A stretch of 64,000 nucleotides of DNA from JBCCTX01 sp965263105 (GTDB lineage Bacteria > Bacteroidota > Bacteroidia > J057): positions 4,216,001-4,280,000 of the forward strand of contig CBDHGL010000003.1 in the NCBI GenBank assembly GCA_965263105.1. The letters run 5' to 3'. Position 1 is the stretch's first letter. The number at the start of each line of letters is the position of its first letter. Below the pieces are notes generated by a model. That model had not been told where the DNA came from. It saw only the letters and a list, made by a program, of their open reading frames with translations, and did not search any database. A program made the position numbers and the translations under genes. Below, piece by piece: positions 51,489 to 60,765 of this stretch.

Positions 51489-52844
51489 TTATTTCTTCCT
51501 AGGCTTCAGCTCCCTTGGTATTCGGATGTCCTGACCGCCGGTTCCGGTATGGATGTGAACATCTCCATCGTCAATATACAATAAGCCTTGCAGGTTTTTG
51601 AGCTTCTTCGCTTCCCCAGATTTGCTTACTTGTACCTTATCCAGTACATCCTCAAAGTCAGAATTCCCTTCATCATATTCCGCAAGGGCTGAACGTGAAA
51701 TTTTAAATTCTACCTCGGAAGGGAGCTCACATTCATAGCAGGCAGGCATCTCGGTGCGAATAATGAGAAATTCATCTTTTTCCAGGCTTCGAAGGGTTCT
51801 ACCGTATAAAATCATGGCTTCTTTCATATCATACTGAAAGTCCCCATAAATGTCTTCGAGTTTTTCATCTCTTTTGAGGAGGTATGCTTCCTTATCTTCA
51901 TCTATTTCAGGTTCCTCCTCCTCTTGTTCCCGCCATTTACTCTTTTTGGAGGCATATCCCAAGGCAAAAATTGAGTTATAGCCTTCCAAATAATAGCCCA
52001 AACTAAATTCATATATCACACCAACTCCTTCCAACCGTTCAAAGTCTACTCGATTGCCCCAAGCCGTTTTAAAACTGTAACTATTTGACTTAAACGCGTC
52101 TTCATTAAAGGCATCGTAATCCCAATCGTTCTCGTCGTCATCCGACAAGACGGCAATACCTGTTGCAAAGGGCTCATTCTCCTGTTCAAACAAGCCCTTG
52201 AGAATTTGGCTGAAGACCTTAAACTCTTTGGCGGTCTCCCTCGATCCCTCAGATCGGGTAATTTCAATAGCAGCTTCAAAGGTTCCTCTATTTATCTCAC
52301 CTTTTCGGAATTTGATCACATCCTTTTGGGAAACTTTAGCAGTAAGGGTAGAGTAATCTTCATCTGTAGTTATGGAAATGCGGCTCCTTCCATTCCTGGT
52401 TGAGGTAATTCTCCTGGGACCATCTGAATGGCTGGGTGAATACCTCAAAATGATGGATTCATCTTCTGGCAATTCTCTGGCTAAATCCCCATAATCAGCT
52501 AGGAAATTTTTGAAAACCTGCTCTAAATTCCCTTCTCCTTCATAGATAATATGGTCGGAATCATCATGCGGAGCAATCGCCACATGAGGCCCTTTAAAAT
52601 TTGCATAGAGCATAATCCCGACCTGAGGAATGTAGCGGGCCTTGTTCTTCGAACTACTCCAGGGGATTCCAAAATCCTGGTTGAGTTCTTGTCGAAGTAG
52701 TTCATTCAAGGCTCTTTGCATGATGGTCACATCGCGTTCCATGCGTTGTTCGTCTACCTGTGCCATGCTGAATTGACAACTCAGCAACAGGCTTAGAATA
52801 GTTAAATAAAGTGGATAGCTTTGGATTTTATGAATGGATTTCAT
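51489..52844 (-). CDS. Secreted protein of unknown function, third gene of an ECF cassette
   Basis: 451 residues with a signal peptide ending SMAQ. The chain is highly charged, with acidic stretches (DDDENDWDYD, EEEEPEIDEDKEA) and strand-rich segments (SIILRYSPSHSDGPRR, LRSLEKDEFLIIRTEMP, GLLYIDDGDVHIHTG). I recognise no domain. It follows the anti-sigma gene by 19 bases, so it is probably expressed with, and controlled by, the sigma factor at 53699. It may be a periplasmic sensor or effector of that response. Confidence 0.8.
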   Translation of the reverse strand: MKSIHKIQSYPLYLTILSLLLSCQFSMAQVDEQRMERDVTIMQRALNELLRQELNQDFGIPWSSSKNKARYIPQVGIMLYANFKGPHVAIAPHDDSDHIIYEGEGNLEQVFKNFLADYGDLARELPEDESIILRYSPSHSDGPRRITSTRNGRSRISITTDEDYSTLTAKVSQKDVIKFRKGEINRGTFEAAIEITRSEGSRETAKEFKVFSQILKGLFEQENEPFATGIAVLSDDDENDWDYDAFNEDAFKSNSYSFKTAWGNRVDFERLEGVGVIYEFSLGYYLEGYNSIFALGYASKKSKWREQEEEEPEIDEDKEAYLLKRDEKLEDIYGDFQYDMKEAMILYGRTLRSLEKDEFLIIRTEMPACYECELPSEVEFKISRSALAEYDEGNSDFEDVLDKVQVSKSGEAKKLKNLQGLLYIDDGDVHIHTGTGGQDIRIPRELKPRKK

Positions 52845-52863
52845 GAATAATGGATTTTAAAGG

Positions 52864-53706
52864 TTAATCTGAAGCAACGTGGTTAATAAGCTGGCCAAGC
52901 AATATTTCCGTTTCTTGCTGTTGTATATTGTTTTGTTGAAGTATATCGGAAAGGGCTACGGATATCAACTGTAAGTCCTGTGAGCGCTGATTATCGAGGT
53001 ATTGAGCAAATTCATTCAACATTTGCTCATTATAGCTGCGTTGATATTCTGCCCCATATTCGATCAGGTCTGTCATGAGTTGGTAGTTTTCTCGGAGGAG
53101 CTCCTTGCGGATTGAACTAAACTGCTCGTCTGAAAGACTCACCTCACGCCTTTGGGAAGCAAATTGTGCCATTTGCCGTTGTATTCTTTTTTCCATAACT
53201 GTATGGAAGGTAGAAAGCTGATGAGCCAGGCTATCTTGCTGCACGCCCAGGATTTGCTGGATGAGTCGGGAGTGTTGTAGCAGTGCCTGCTGATTTTCTA
53301 AGGCAATGGAATTCTCCTGTTCTGCTATAGGATTTTGTCTTTTCTCCGATTTGCCAAACTGAAGGGAAAATCCTTCATGTGCATTCCAGCGCATATTCAA
53401 ACCTGTCAAGGCAGCTGTGCACATAATGGCCATGGCAAATACAGCTGCCTGTAGCCAGGGACTCTGCCACCACTGGGATTGACTTAAGGCGGTTTTCTCC
53501 TCTTGGGATATCAAATTGGGGAGGGGAGGTACCTCCTCTATTTTCTTCACTCCCTTTAGGCAACTTCTGGTAGCTTTGAGTGCCTGCACCTCTTCTTTAA
53601 GGTCTGGGTTTTGCTGGAGTTTTGCCTCAAATAGGGATTTTTCTTCCTCACTCATCTCCCCGTACAAGTAGGAGATCGCTTCCCATGGATTTTCTATATT
53701 ATTCAT
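52864..53706 (-). CDS. Putative anti-sigma factor with long periplasmic helical domain
   Basis: 280 residues; its start overlaps the sigma gene by eight bases. The N-terminal helical region (PWEAISYLYGEMSEEEKSLF, EAKLQQNPDLKEEVQAL) is the usual sigma-binding part in Bacteroidota. One membrane helix (about 88-105, LQAAVFAMAIMCTAALTGL) leads to a Gln-rich helical, probably coiled-coil outer part (about 135-280, QQALLQHSRLIQQILGVQQD, EEQFSSIRKELL-like). No RskA domain is visible, unlike the first pair at 42152. The function is assigned mainly from position and layout. Confidence 0.8.
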   Translation of the reverse strand: MNNIENPWEAISYLYGEMSEEEKSLFEAKLQQNPDLKEEVQALKATRSCLKGVKKIEEVPPLPNLISQEEKTALSQSQWWQSPWLQAAVFAMAIMCTAALTGLNMRWNAHEGFSLQFGKSEKRQNPIAEQENSIALENQQALLQHSRLIQQILGVQQDSLAHQLSTFHTVMEKRIQRQMAQFASQRREVSLSDEQFSSIRKELLRENYQLMTDLIEYGAEYQRSYNEQMLNEFAQYLDNQRSQDLQLISVALSDILQQNNIQQQETEILLGQLINHVASD

Positions 53707-54316
53707 AAAGCATGCTTTCTTTGTCTAGGTTCCACGAATCAAAAACTTTTCTTAAGGCATTCAGCCCATAATACATTCTGGATTTTACCGTGTTTTCTGA
53801 TAATTTTAAGGTCTCGGCAATTTCTTTGAACTTTAAGCCCTCAAATTCTTTCATAATTACGACCGTTCTCTGCTCTTCCGGAATTTGCTTTAGGGCCTGG
53901 TAGATCCAATCCTTGCAATTTTTGTGGTGGGTTGTCGCATAGGGGCCAGCGCTTTGCCCTTCAAAGGAATCCCGCATATTGGCTTCTGAATGCCTGCCCA
54001 TTTCCATAAAGGAAAATACGGATTTACGCTTGTGCTTTCGGTCTTCCTCATAGCAATAGTTTATGGCAATACGGAATAGCCAACTGCTAAACTTTTGGGT
54101 ATCTTCTAGCTTAGATAGGTTTCGGTAAACGGAGATGAATGTCTTTTGTGATACTTCCATAGCTAGGTCATGTGGAATTACTTGCCGACTTTTCCCTGAA
54201 AAGTACTTGTAGGCAAAGTTGTAAATCTTGGGATGCCATTGCCTGACAAGTAAATTGTAGGCCCTTTTATCCCCTGATTTGGCTTTGTAGATGTTGTCTT
54301 CCTGTTCGTCCTTCAC
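53699..54316 (-). CDS. ECF RNA polymerase sigma factor, second system
   Basis: 205 residues, GTG start. Region 2 has KYFSGKSRQVIPHDLAMEVS, QKTFISVYRNLSKLED and FSSWLFRIAINYCYEEDRK; region 4 has LKQIPEEQRTVVIMKEFEG and LKFKEIAETLKLSENTVKSR. First gene of a three-gene cassette with the anti-sigma factor and the secreted 451-residue protein. Confidence 0.93.
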   Translation of the reverse strand: MKDEQEDNIYKAKSGDKRAYNLLVRQWHPKIYNFAYKYFSGKSRQVIPHDLAMEVSQKTFISVYRNLSKLEDTQKFSSWLFRIAINYCYEEDRKHKRKSVFSFMEMGRHSEANMRDSFEGQSAGPYATTHHKNCKDWIYQALKQIPEEQRTVVIMKEFEGLKFKEIAETLKLSENTVKSRMYYGLNALRKVFDSWNLDKESMLYE

Positions 54317-54627
54317 ACGGTATAGGTTGTTATTTTACGTTTTTCAAATGTCTTCATGAGTCCTTCAGAGTTCAGTCGATAACATCTCCGACGCAGGCAG
54401 GAGTCAAGAACCAAAGAATCTTCCACGAACTAACCAAGGCCACCCCACCCCAGCCCTGCAATCCTATCCTCCCAACGTTCATGGCCTCCAACGCACTAGG
54501 GCATGAAGTTCATCCTTTTTACCGAAGGCTATAAGTCGAGTTAAATTTGACTATTTCAGTTGTATTACTGTTTAGATGCTGATCGAGAAAAAAAAGTTTT
54601 ATAGACTTGATAAACAGCCCAATTTTG
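54317..54627. other. Divergent intergenic region with a C-rich segment
   Basis: About 310 bases between the sigma factor and the glycosyltransferase gene. 54360-54525 is noticeably C-rich (AAGGCCACCCCACCCCAGCC) compared with its AT-rich flanks and may be a decayed insertion; no protein family could be read in it in any frame. Confidence 0.4.
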
Positions 54628-54635
54628 TAGCTTTG
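54628..54635 (+). promoter_or_regulatory. Possible -7 box of the glycosyltransferase gene
   Basis: TAGCTTTG matches TAnnTTTG, with ACTTGA 18 bases upstream as a possible -33 element. Only four bases separate the box from the ATG, so the transcript would be leaderless or nearly so. Confidence 0.4.
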
Positions 54636-54639
54636 CTCT

Positions 54640-55767
54640 ATGGGGTCACACATTGCCGTCAATACTCGATTGCTTCTTCCTGGGCGTAAGGAAGGGATTA
54701 GCCGCTTTGCCGTGGAGGTATTGTCCCGCATGGCTCAGCACAATCCAGAGGTCCACTTTTCCTTTTTATTTGACCGAGCCTTTGATCCCCAGTTTATTTT
54801 CCATTCCAACATAAGCCCTTATGTGCTTCCCCCACAGGCGCGGCATCCTTTTTTGTGGTACTTATGGTTTCATGGAGCCGTGCATAGGAAGTTAAAACAG
54901 TTGCGTCCTAACGTCTTTTTTTCTCCTGAATTCTATATTTGCCCGAACTCTTCTGTTCCCCAGGTACCTGTTTTTCACGACTTAGCTTATGAACACTATC
55001 CAGAAGATATCGGGAAGTGGGCTGCTCACTACTGTAGAAAGTACTCCCCTCTGTACGCTCATAAGGCCCATTCCTTGTTAACGGTTTCAGAGTACAGCAA
55101 ACAGGACATTATTTTACAATACGGGATTCCCCCAGATAAGATTTCTGTGGTATATAATGGAGTAGGGAAGGAGTTTACTGCCATATCTATCAAAGAGCAA
55201 GATAAAATTAGACAGAAATATACAGGTGGAGATCCCTATTTTCTTTTTGTAGGAACCGTTCAGCCACGAAAAAACCTGGATACCCTGTTAAGGGCCTTTG
55301 ATCGCTTCAAACATAGATATGATTCTCCTGTCAAGTTATTGATAGCCGGTAGAAAAGGCTGGAATTACCAGCAAGTGGAGGAAGTCTATGGACTTATGCA
55401 GGCACGGGATGAAGTTATATTTACAGGATATGTAGAGGATGCAGAGTTACCCGCTGTTTTTGGGGGGGCTATGGCCTTGTGCTATATCCCTTACTTGGAA
55501 GGCTTTGGAATTCCCTTGCTTGAAGCCATGGCATGCGATATTCCTATCTTGTGCAGCCATGTGAGCTCTCTTCCCGAAGTAGTGGGAGAGGCCGCTATAC
55601 AGGTGGATCCCTTTTCTGAAGAACAAATTTCCGAGTCTATGGCAAAATTATATAAGGATGAGGGATTGCGGCAAAAGTTGATACAGGCAGGGAGAGAAAG
55701 GCGCCAAATGTTTTCCTGGGATCACTCCTATGAGAAGGTTTGGAAGGTATTGCAACAATTTCTCTGA
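54640..55767 (+). CDS. Glycosyltransferase family 4 (GT-B)
   Basis: 375 residues. N-terminal acceptor domain (IAVNTRLLLPGRKEGISRFA) and C-terminal nucleotide-sugar domain with YFLFVGTVQPRKNLDTLL and YLEGFGIPLLEAMACDIPIL (the E-x7-E motif). The sequence is typical of mannosyltransferase-like GT4 enzymes in surface polysaccharide synthesis; the sugar is unknown. The ATG is well supported by the family N-terminus. It is not inside a polysaccharide cluster here. Confidence 0.92.
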   Translation: MGSHIAVNTRLLLPGRKEGISRFAVEVLSRMAQHNPEVHFSFLFDRAFDPQFIFHSNISPYVLPPQARHPFLWYLWFHGAVHRKLKQLRPNVFFSPEFYICPNSSVPQVPVFHDLAYEHYPEDIGKWAAHYCRKYSPLYAHKAHSLLTVSEYSKQDIILQYGIPPDKISVVYNGVGKEFTAISIKEQDKIRQKYTGGDPYFLFVGTVQPRKNLDTLLRAFDRFKHRYDSPVKLLIAGRKGWNYQQVEEVYGLMQARDEVIFTGYVEDAELPAVFGGAMALCYIPYLEGFGIPLLEAMACDIPILCSHVSSLPEVVGEAAIQVDPFSEEQISESMAKLYKDEGLRQKLIQAGRERRQMFSWDHSYEKVWKVLQQFL

Positions 55768-55942
55768 TGCTCTCGCTAATTTCCTCTATTGAGACACGGG
55801 AGCTCGTTTTTCTGGCACCATCCTAGAAAATGCCGGCACAGAAATCAACGAACAGACTTGTTATCAGGTATATCATAGGGACAGGAAAGCCGGTTTTTGG
55901 AACATTCCATAAGTTTTTAGCATTTTTGCAACCACAACCTCA

Positions 55943-57091
55943 ATGAATATGAAACGTTTTTTACCCTTCTTTTTAGGACTTGCTATTTTAGGATTTAGCG
56001 CATGTAAAAGCGCCAAGAAGGCTTACGAAAGAGGCGATTATAAGGACGCTGTATATAGATCTTTGGATCGACTGAAGTCATCTCCCAACAATAATAAGGC
56101 AGCGAGCATTTTCCAGGAAGCTTACCCTGCTCTTGTCTCCTACTTTGAAGACCGTATCCAGCAAGAATTGATGGGCTCTTCCCCATATCGTTTTGAAAAG
56201 GCCTTTGATATGTACGCTACGCTCAATGAAGTTTATGACGAAATCCAGCGGACTCCTGCTACTTCTGGACTGCTTATGGGGGTAAGAAGCTACCAGCGGG
56301 AACTGGAAACAAATCGAGAAAAAGCCGTAGAAGCTCGCTATCAGATGGGGCAGGAGGAATTGGCGTCTGGATATAGGGAAGATGCTATCGAAGCGCACCG
56401 ACATTTTAAGAAAGTTAAACAAATGCAAGCTCGATATCGCGATGTAGATGATAAGTTGGAGGAAGCCTTAGCTGCAGCTACCTTGTGGGTCACTATCCCA
56501 GAAATACCGATGAAGGGGAGTAGATACGAAGTTTCCTCTGGCTTCTTTGAAACACAGATTCATAATTTTCTTAAAGAAGAACCGATAAGCCCTTATGTTC
56601 GATTTTTAGGGCCGCAAAAGGGAGGAGCTCGGGCACCCAGTCCAGACCATCGGATTCGTATGCAGTTTGCCGATTTTGTTGTAGGGCAGGTCTATGAAAG
56701 AGATATTACCCGAGAAAGACTCAAAGATAGCGTTCAACTGGGATCCACCAAGGTAGGAGATAGCACCGTCTATACCTACGGTACGGTAAGAGGAACGCTC
56801 AATGGCTTTGAGAAGGAAATCTCCTCCAGTGGGATATTAAACCTTCAGATTATTGATACCCGTACCAAGCAGGTACTTACTGAGAAAGAGTTTGCCGGCA
56901 CCTTTGTCTGGTGGGACTACTGGGGCTATGTAGAAGGAGACAAACGCGCATTGAAAGGGGATGATTTGAAATATATTGAAAAGAGGCGTCCCATTCCAGA
57001 ACCCGATCCTCAGACTATGTTTGTCGAGTTTACCAAACCTATATATACACAGGTGACGAATTTCCTGGAGTCGTATTATGAGAGGTATTAA
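55943..57091 (+). CDS. Hypothetical lipoprotein with TPR-like N-terminus
   Basis: 382 residues; lipoprotein signal MNMKRFLPFFLGLAILGFSAC. The first part is helical and repeat-like (KKAYERGDYKDAVYRSLDRL; GYREDAIEAHRHFKKVKQMQ), followed by a mainly beta C-terminal half (LWVTIPEIPMKGSRYEV, YGTVRGTLNGFEKEISSSG, LQIIDTRTKQVL). The pattern suggests an envelope assembly or scaffold lipoprotein, but no family was recognised. A dispersed repeat begins 10 bases after the stop. Confidence 0.8.
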   Translation: MNMKRFLPFFLGLAILGFSACKSAKKAYERGDYKDAVYRSLDRLKSSPNNNKAASIFQEAYPALVSYFEDRIQQELMGSSPYRFEKAFDMYATLNEVYDEIQRTPATSGLLMGVRSYQRELETNREKAVEARYQMGQEELASGYREDAIEAHRHFKKVKQMQARYRDVDDKLEEALAAATLWVTIPEIPMKGSRYEVSSGFFETQIHNFLKEEPISPYVRFLGPQKGGARAPSPDHRIRMQFADFVVGQVYERDITRERLKDSVQLGSTKVGDSTVYTYGTVRGTLNGFEKEISSSGILNLQIIDTRTKQVLTEKEFAGTFVWWDYWGYVEGDKRALKGDDLKYIEKRRPIPEPDPQTMFVEFTKPIYTQVTNFLESYYERY

Positions 57092-57100
57092 CGGGATAGG

Positions 57101-57238
57101 GGTTGATAGTCCACGGTCGATGGTCCACAGTTTGAGCAAAGAGGTATGAGCAGTAAAGTGAAAGTTTGGTTTTAAGCTAAGTCCTCCTTTTCTCTCCCCT
57201 CGCCCCTAACTTCTGTGGACCGTCGTCTATTCACTATT
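57101..57238. repeat. Post-stop repeat (GTCGAC family), copy F
   Basis: Left part TGATAGTCCACGGTCGATGG plus TCCACAG, right part CTGTGGACCGTCGTCTATTC, separated by about 80 bases. The two are inverted with respect to each other, fill the gap between convergent genes, and the right end reaches the TerC stop codon. Confidence 0.65.
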
Positions 57239-58032
57239 CAGTCCCCATCGTCCACAAAGCGCTCACGCAATTGAACGGGTGGGGGCGCATCGGTTTTTCT
57301 CACACGGCTGTTGAGCAACTCCACTAAGAAAGAAAAGGCCATGGCAAAATAGATATAGCCTTTGTCCACGTGTTGTTCAAAGCCTTCTGCGATAAGCATA
57401 AAGCCGATCAATAGCAGGAAGGAGAGGGCCAACATCTTCATGGTAGGCCGCTCATTGATAAAGCGGCTGATGGGGCCAGCGGCAATGAGCATGATTCCAA
57501 GCGATATAACCACGGCAATAATCATGATCCGTACGTCATTGGCGAGCCCTACGGCTGTGAGAATGGAGTCAAAGGAAAAGACGATATCTAGAACGATGAT
57601 CATAGAAATGACCTGAAAAAACGAGCTTCCTTTTTTCACGGTTTCTCCAGACTCTTCCTCTCCTTCCAGCTTGTGGTGCATTTCTAAAATGGTTTTAATC
57701 ATCAAGAATACCCCACCTGCAATCAGGATTAAATCTCTCCAGCTCAAGTCAAAGCTATGATGTAGATGTTCCGACATAGGTAAACCCACCAGGTCTCCCA
57801 AGTTAAATACAGGATCTTTGAGCTGTACGATCCAGTTGATGGACAGCAGTAATGCGATGCGGAAACCCAAGGCCAAGAGCAGCCCAAGGTTCCTGGCCCT
57901 AGGTTGTTGATCCTCGGGCAATTTACCCGCGACAATGGAAATGAACACTATATTGTCGATACCCAGGATGATTTCCATCAGGGTAAGGGTAATCAAGCTA
58001 AAGAGTGCATCTGCAGTGAGTAAGTCGGCCAT
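57238..58032 (-). CDS. TerC-family integral membrane protein
   Basis: 264 residues, about seven membrane helices. Family motifs are LTLMEIILGIDNIVFISIVAG and VLDIVFSFDSILTAVGLAND, each with the acidic residues thought to bind metal, and a charged loop EMHHKLEGEEESGETVKKGS. TerC proteins act in manganese export and metallation of exported proteins, or in tellurite resistance when with ter genes; none are here. Start ATG. Confidence 0.92.
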   Translation of the reverse strand: MADLLTADALFSLITLTLMEIILGIDNIVFISIVAGKLPEDQQPRARNLGLLLALGFRIALLLSINWIVQLKDPVFNLGDLVGLPMSEHLHHSFDLSWRDLILIAGGVFLMIKTILEMHHKLEGEEESGETVKKGSSFFQVISMIIVLDIVFSFDSILTAVGLANDVRIMIIAVVISLGIMLIAAGPISRFINERPTMKMLALSFLLLIGFMLIAEGFEQHVDKGYIYFAMAFSFLVELLNSRVRKTDAPPPVQLRERFVDDGD

Positions 58033-58110
58033 ATAAGTTGCTGCTATCCGTTAAAATAGAAAAGTAAGTTGGATAATTGCCCGTATTTCTCCAAATATTC
58101 AGGGAATTCC

Positions 58111-59637
58111 CTAAGACTTGTCTTCATAGAATCCTCCCCAATCTTCTTCGTCCTCCTCTTCATCAGATATACTGAACATGCCACTTAGCAAGTCTTTGAA
58201 TTGAGTACCCGATTCAACCAGGTGCTTTCCTATCATGGAAAACTCAGCCAGACCATGAAGTATGAATTCCATATATAGATATTTTTCCTCAGGACTGGTT
58301 TTGGGATAATGTGACTTTACTAATTCTCTCAGGCCCGGAACACTGTCCAACTGTTTACGAAAGTCTTTCTCTGGAATCTCATTCATCAGTTCCAGGCTTT
58401 TACCATTACTGAACCACTTGACGATCTTTTGGTAAGGATTGTCTGGTTCGTTTCGTTTCATCCTTTCAGGATTGGGGAAATAGTCTATAAATACCTTTCT
58501 TAAAGCTTTGCTGATCAACTTTTGGGCAACGATGGCAGGTCCTTCCTGTTCTCCTTCATAAACCAATTCAATTTTTCCCGTAATAGCAGAAACGATCCCC
58601 ATGATATCCCCGATCCGAGAATAGGCTTTTTTCTCCTCATTTATCAGCATGCGGCGTTCACAGGTACTGTAAAGATTTTCAAAAGCAGAAATAGTAAGGC
58701 GGGCCGATACTCCACTTTTCTCGTCGACATATTCACTTTCCCGTGCCTCGATTGCTGTCTGCTCCAGTAGAATCTTACAGAGGTCATCGATAACAATCTT
58801 CGCAGACTGTTCTTCCAGAATCCGCGCCTCCTGCTGTGTAACCTGCATGGACAATTCCAGGGTCTTGGGATAGTGTGTTAGTATTTGACTTTCTATTCGG
58901 TCTTTAAGTGGAGTGACAATACTGCCTCTGTTTGTATAGTCTTCGGGGTTGGCGGTGAAGACAAATTGTATATCCAGGGGAAAACGCAATTTGAATCCGC
59001 GAATCTGGATGTCTTCTTCCTGGAGCATATTGAAGAGGGCTACTTGTATCCTCGGTTGAAGGTCAGGCAATTCATTGATTACAAAAATGCCTCTGTGTGA
59101 ACGAGGGATCAAACCAAAGTGTATTACGCGTTCGTCAGAGTAGGGGAGCTTTAGAGAAGCTGCTTTGATGGGGTCTACGTCTCCGATGAGGTCTGCAACA
59201 GATACATCAGGGGTTGCTAGTTTTTCGGTATACCTTTCCTCCCGATGGATCCATTCGATAGGCGTTTTGTCCCCCTGCTCGGCTATCAGGTCCCTGGCAA
59301 AGCGAGAGAGGGGGGTGAGTGGATCATCCTGTATTTCTGATCCGGCTACACAGGGAATATATTCATCTAGCAGACCGGTCATCAGTCTGGCAATACGGGT
59401 TTTTGCCTGCCCTCTTAATCCGAGTAGGATGATATTGTGGCGGGAAAGCATGGCCCGCTGCAAATCGGGAATAACAGTTTCCTCATATCCGACGATCCCC
59501 TCGAAAATTCGTTCTTTATGTTTAATTTTGCTGATCAGATTTTTGCGGAGTTCTTCTTTGATGGACAAGGGCTGATAACCCGTTTTCTTGAGTTCTCCAA
59601 GGGTCTGAATCTTTGTCAACTTACTGCTGTCTGTCAT
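58111..59637 (-). CDS. MoxR/ChlI-like AAA+ ATPase
   Basis: 508 residues. AAA+ ATPase of the magnesium-chelatase I/MoxR clade: a modified P-loop in LLGLRGQAKTRIARLMTGLL, LIGDVDPIKAASLKLPYSDE, Walker B-like GIFVINELPDLQPRIQVALF, QEEDIQIRGFKLRFPLDIQF, the sensor TANPEDYTNRGSIVTPLKDR. The C-terminal 150 residues are helical and end in an acidic DEEEDEEDWGG tail. Partners are usually VWA-domain proteins; none is encoded beside it. Role unknown, probably a chaperone-like assembly factor. Confidence 0.9.
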   Translation of the reverse strand: MTDSSKLTKIQTLGELKKTGYQPLSIKEELRKNLISKIKHKERIFEGIVGYEETVIPDLQRAMLSRHNIILLGLRGQAKTRIARLMTGLLDEYIPCVAGSEIQDDPLTPLSRFARDLIAEQGDKTPIEWIHREERYTEKLATPDVSVADLIGDVDPIKAASLKLPYSDERVIHFGLIPRSHRGIFVINELPDLQPRIQVALFNMLQEEDIQIRGFKLRFPLDIQFVFTANPEDYTNRGSIVTPLKDRIESQILTHYPKTLELSMQVTQQEARILEEQSAKIVIDDLCKILLEQTAIEARESEYVDEKSGVSARLTISAFENLYSTCERRMLINEEKKAYSRIGDIMGIVSAITGKIELVYEGEQEGPAIVAQKLISKALRKVFIDYFPNPERMKRNEPDNPYQKIVKWFSNGKSLELMNEIPEKDFRKQLDSVPGLRELVKSHYPKTSPEEKYLYMEFILHGLAEFSMIGKHLVESGTQFKDLLSGMFSISDEEEDEEDWGGFYEDKS

Positions 59638-59700
59638 TCGATTGAGTTAAATTTGTCCTAAATTTAGTTCCAAAAGGTAAACCCCCAAAATGAATTATAG

Positions 59701-60663
59701 TTGGATACCCATACTTACAAACAAGATCTCCTGAACTTGGGAATGAGGAATGAGCTGATGGAAAAGCGTTTATGGGCGTATCAGGTATCGGAGAACCCTC
59801 CTTTAAAGCAATTTGTTTCCCTTTTCCCACAAGAAAAAGACTTTTTTTTCCCGATTGCATTTTTCAAGTCCTTTGTCTTGAAAACAGGGGGAAGTTGGCA
59901 AGAGGAGCAAATATTTGAGAGTAGCGGAACTACGGGCCAAATCCCTTCCCGGCACTTTGTACGAGAACTGGATTGGTACCGAGAAGTGGTACTAGCGGGC
60001 TTTTATCACTTTTTTGAAAAAAAGTCTTATCGCATTTTAGCCTTGCTTCCCTCTTATTTAGAACGAGATAATTCTTCGCTGGTTTACATGGTAAAGACTT
60101 GGATGGATCACTTTGGCCTCCCTGGGAGCGGATTTTACCTATATAATTTCGATGTCTTGGAGCAAGCTATTGCGGAAGGGAATGATGCTGGGGAGCCCAT
60201 TCTCCTAATTGGAGTGGCCTTTGCACTTTTGGAATTTGCCAAGCGACCAGGCCTACAGCTAGCCCCAGGTACCACGGTAATAGAAACGGGAGGGATGAAA
60301 GGTCGTGGAGAGGAACTAAGCCGAAAGGAATTGCATGATCGACTAAAGGAAGGGCTGGGTATTGACCGAGTAGTTTCTGAATACGGTATGACGGAGTTAA
60401 TGAGTCAGGCTTACGCATTGGAGGGTGGGAAATTTTTTGCGCCTCCCTGGATGCAAGTTGAGATCGTCGACCTCAACCTGCCCACGAGAATGTTGGAATA
60501 TGGACATCGTGGGAGAATTGGTATCATAGATTTGGCCAATGTCGATACCTGTGCTTTCATCTTAACCGATGATTTGGGGCTCAAGCACGAAGATGGTAGT
60601 TTTGAGGTCTTAGGAAGAATAGATCAGGCTGAATTGAGGGGATGTAACCTATTGTATGAATAA
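59701..60663 (+). CDS. LuxE/PaaK-like acyl-protein synthetase
   Basis: 320 residues of the acyl-adenylating LuxE superfamily: FPIAFFKSFVL, the nucleotide loop FESSGTTGQIPSRH, TTVIETGGMKGRG, SEYGMTELMSQAYA and FILTDDLGLK. It would activate a carboxylic acid, perhaps for transfer to a protein or carrier. The start is uncertain: TTG at 59701 is used here, and the first in-frame ATG is 59743 (MRNELMEKRLWAYQ). No lux genes are near, so bioluminescence is not implied. Confidence 0.85.
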   Translation: MDTHTYKQDLLNLGMRNELMEKRLWAYQVSENPPLKQFVSLFPQEKDFFFPIAFFKSFVLKTGGSWQEEQIFESSGTTGQIPSRHFVRELDWYREVVLAGFYHFFEKKSYRILALLPSYLERDNSSLVYMVKTWMDHFGLPGSGFYLYNFDVLEQAIAEGNDAGEPILLIGVAFALLEFAKRPGLQLAPGTTVIETGGMKGRGEELSRKELHDRLKEGLGIDRVVSEYGMTELMSQAYALEGGKFFAPPWMQVEIVDLNLPTRMLEYGHRGRIGIIDLANVDTCAFILTDDLGLKHEDGSFEVLGRIDQAELRGCNLLYE

Positions 60664-60666
60664 TAG

Positions 60667-60750
60667 GTAAATAGTTGATGGTCCATAGTCCATGGTTTTT
60701 ATTGTGAGGATTCTCACCCGATTTTTTCTATGGACTGTCGACTATGGACT
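60667..60750 (+). repeat. Post-stop hairpin repeat (GTCGAC family), copy G
   Basis: Starts three bases after the LuxE-like gene stop. The left arm ATAGTTGATGGTCCATAG and right arm CTATGGACTGTCGACTATGG are imperfect inverted repeats; between them lie a T run, the perfect palindrome-like GTGAGGATTCTCAC and another T run. Same order of parts as copy A at 9897. Confidence 0.7.
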
Positions 60751-60765
60751 AAAATCTAAAATCTA

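Noticed and set aside
59701..60663. Bioluminescence (lux) operon
   Set aside because: No luciferase or reductase genes are near; LuxE-like enzymes have other roles in Bacteroidota.
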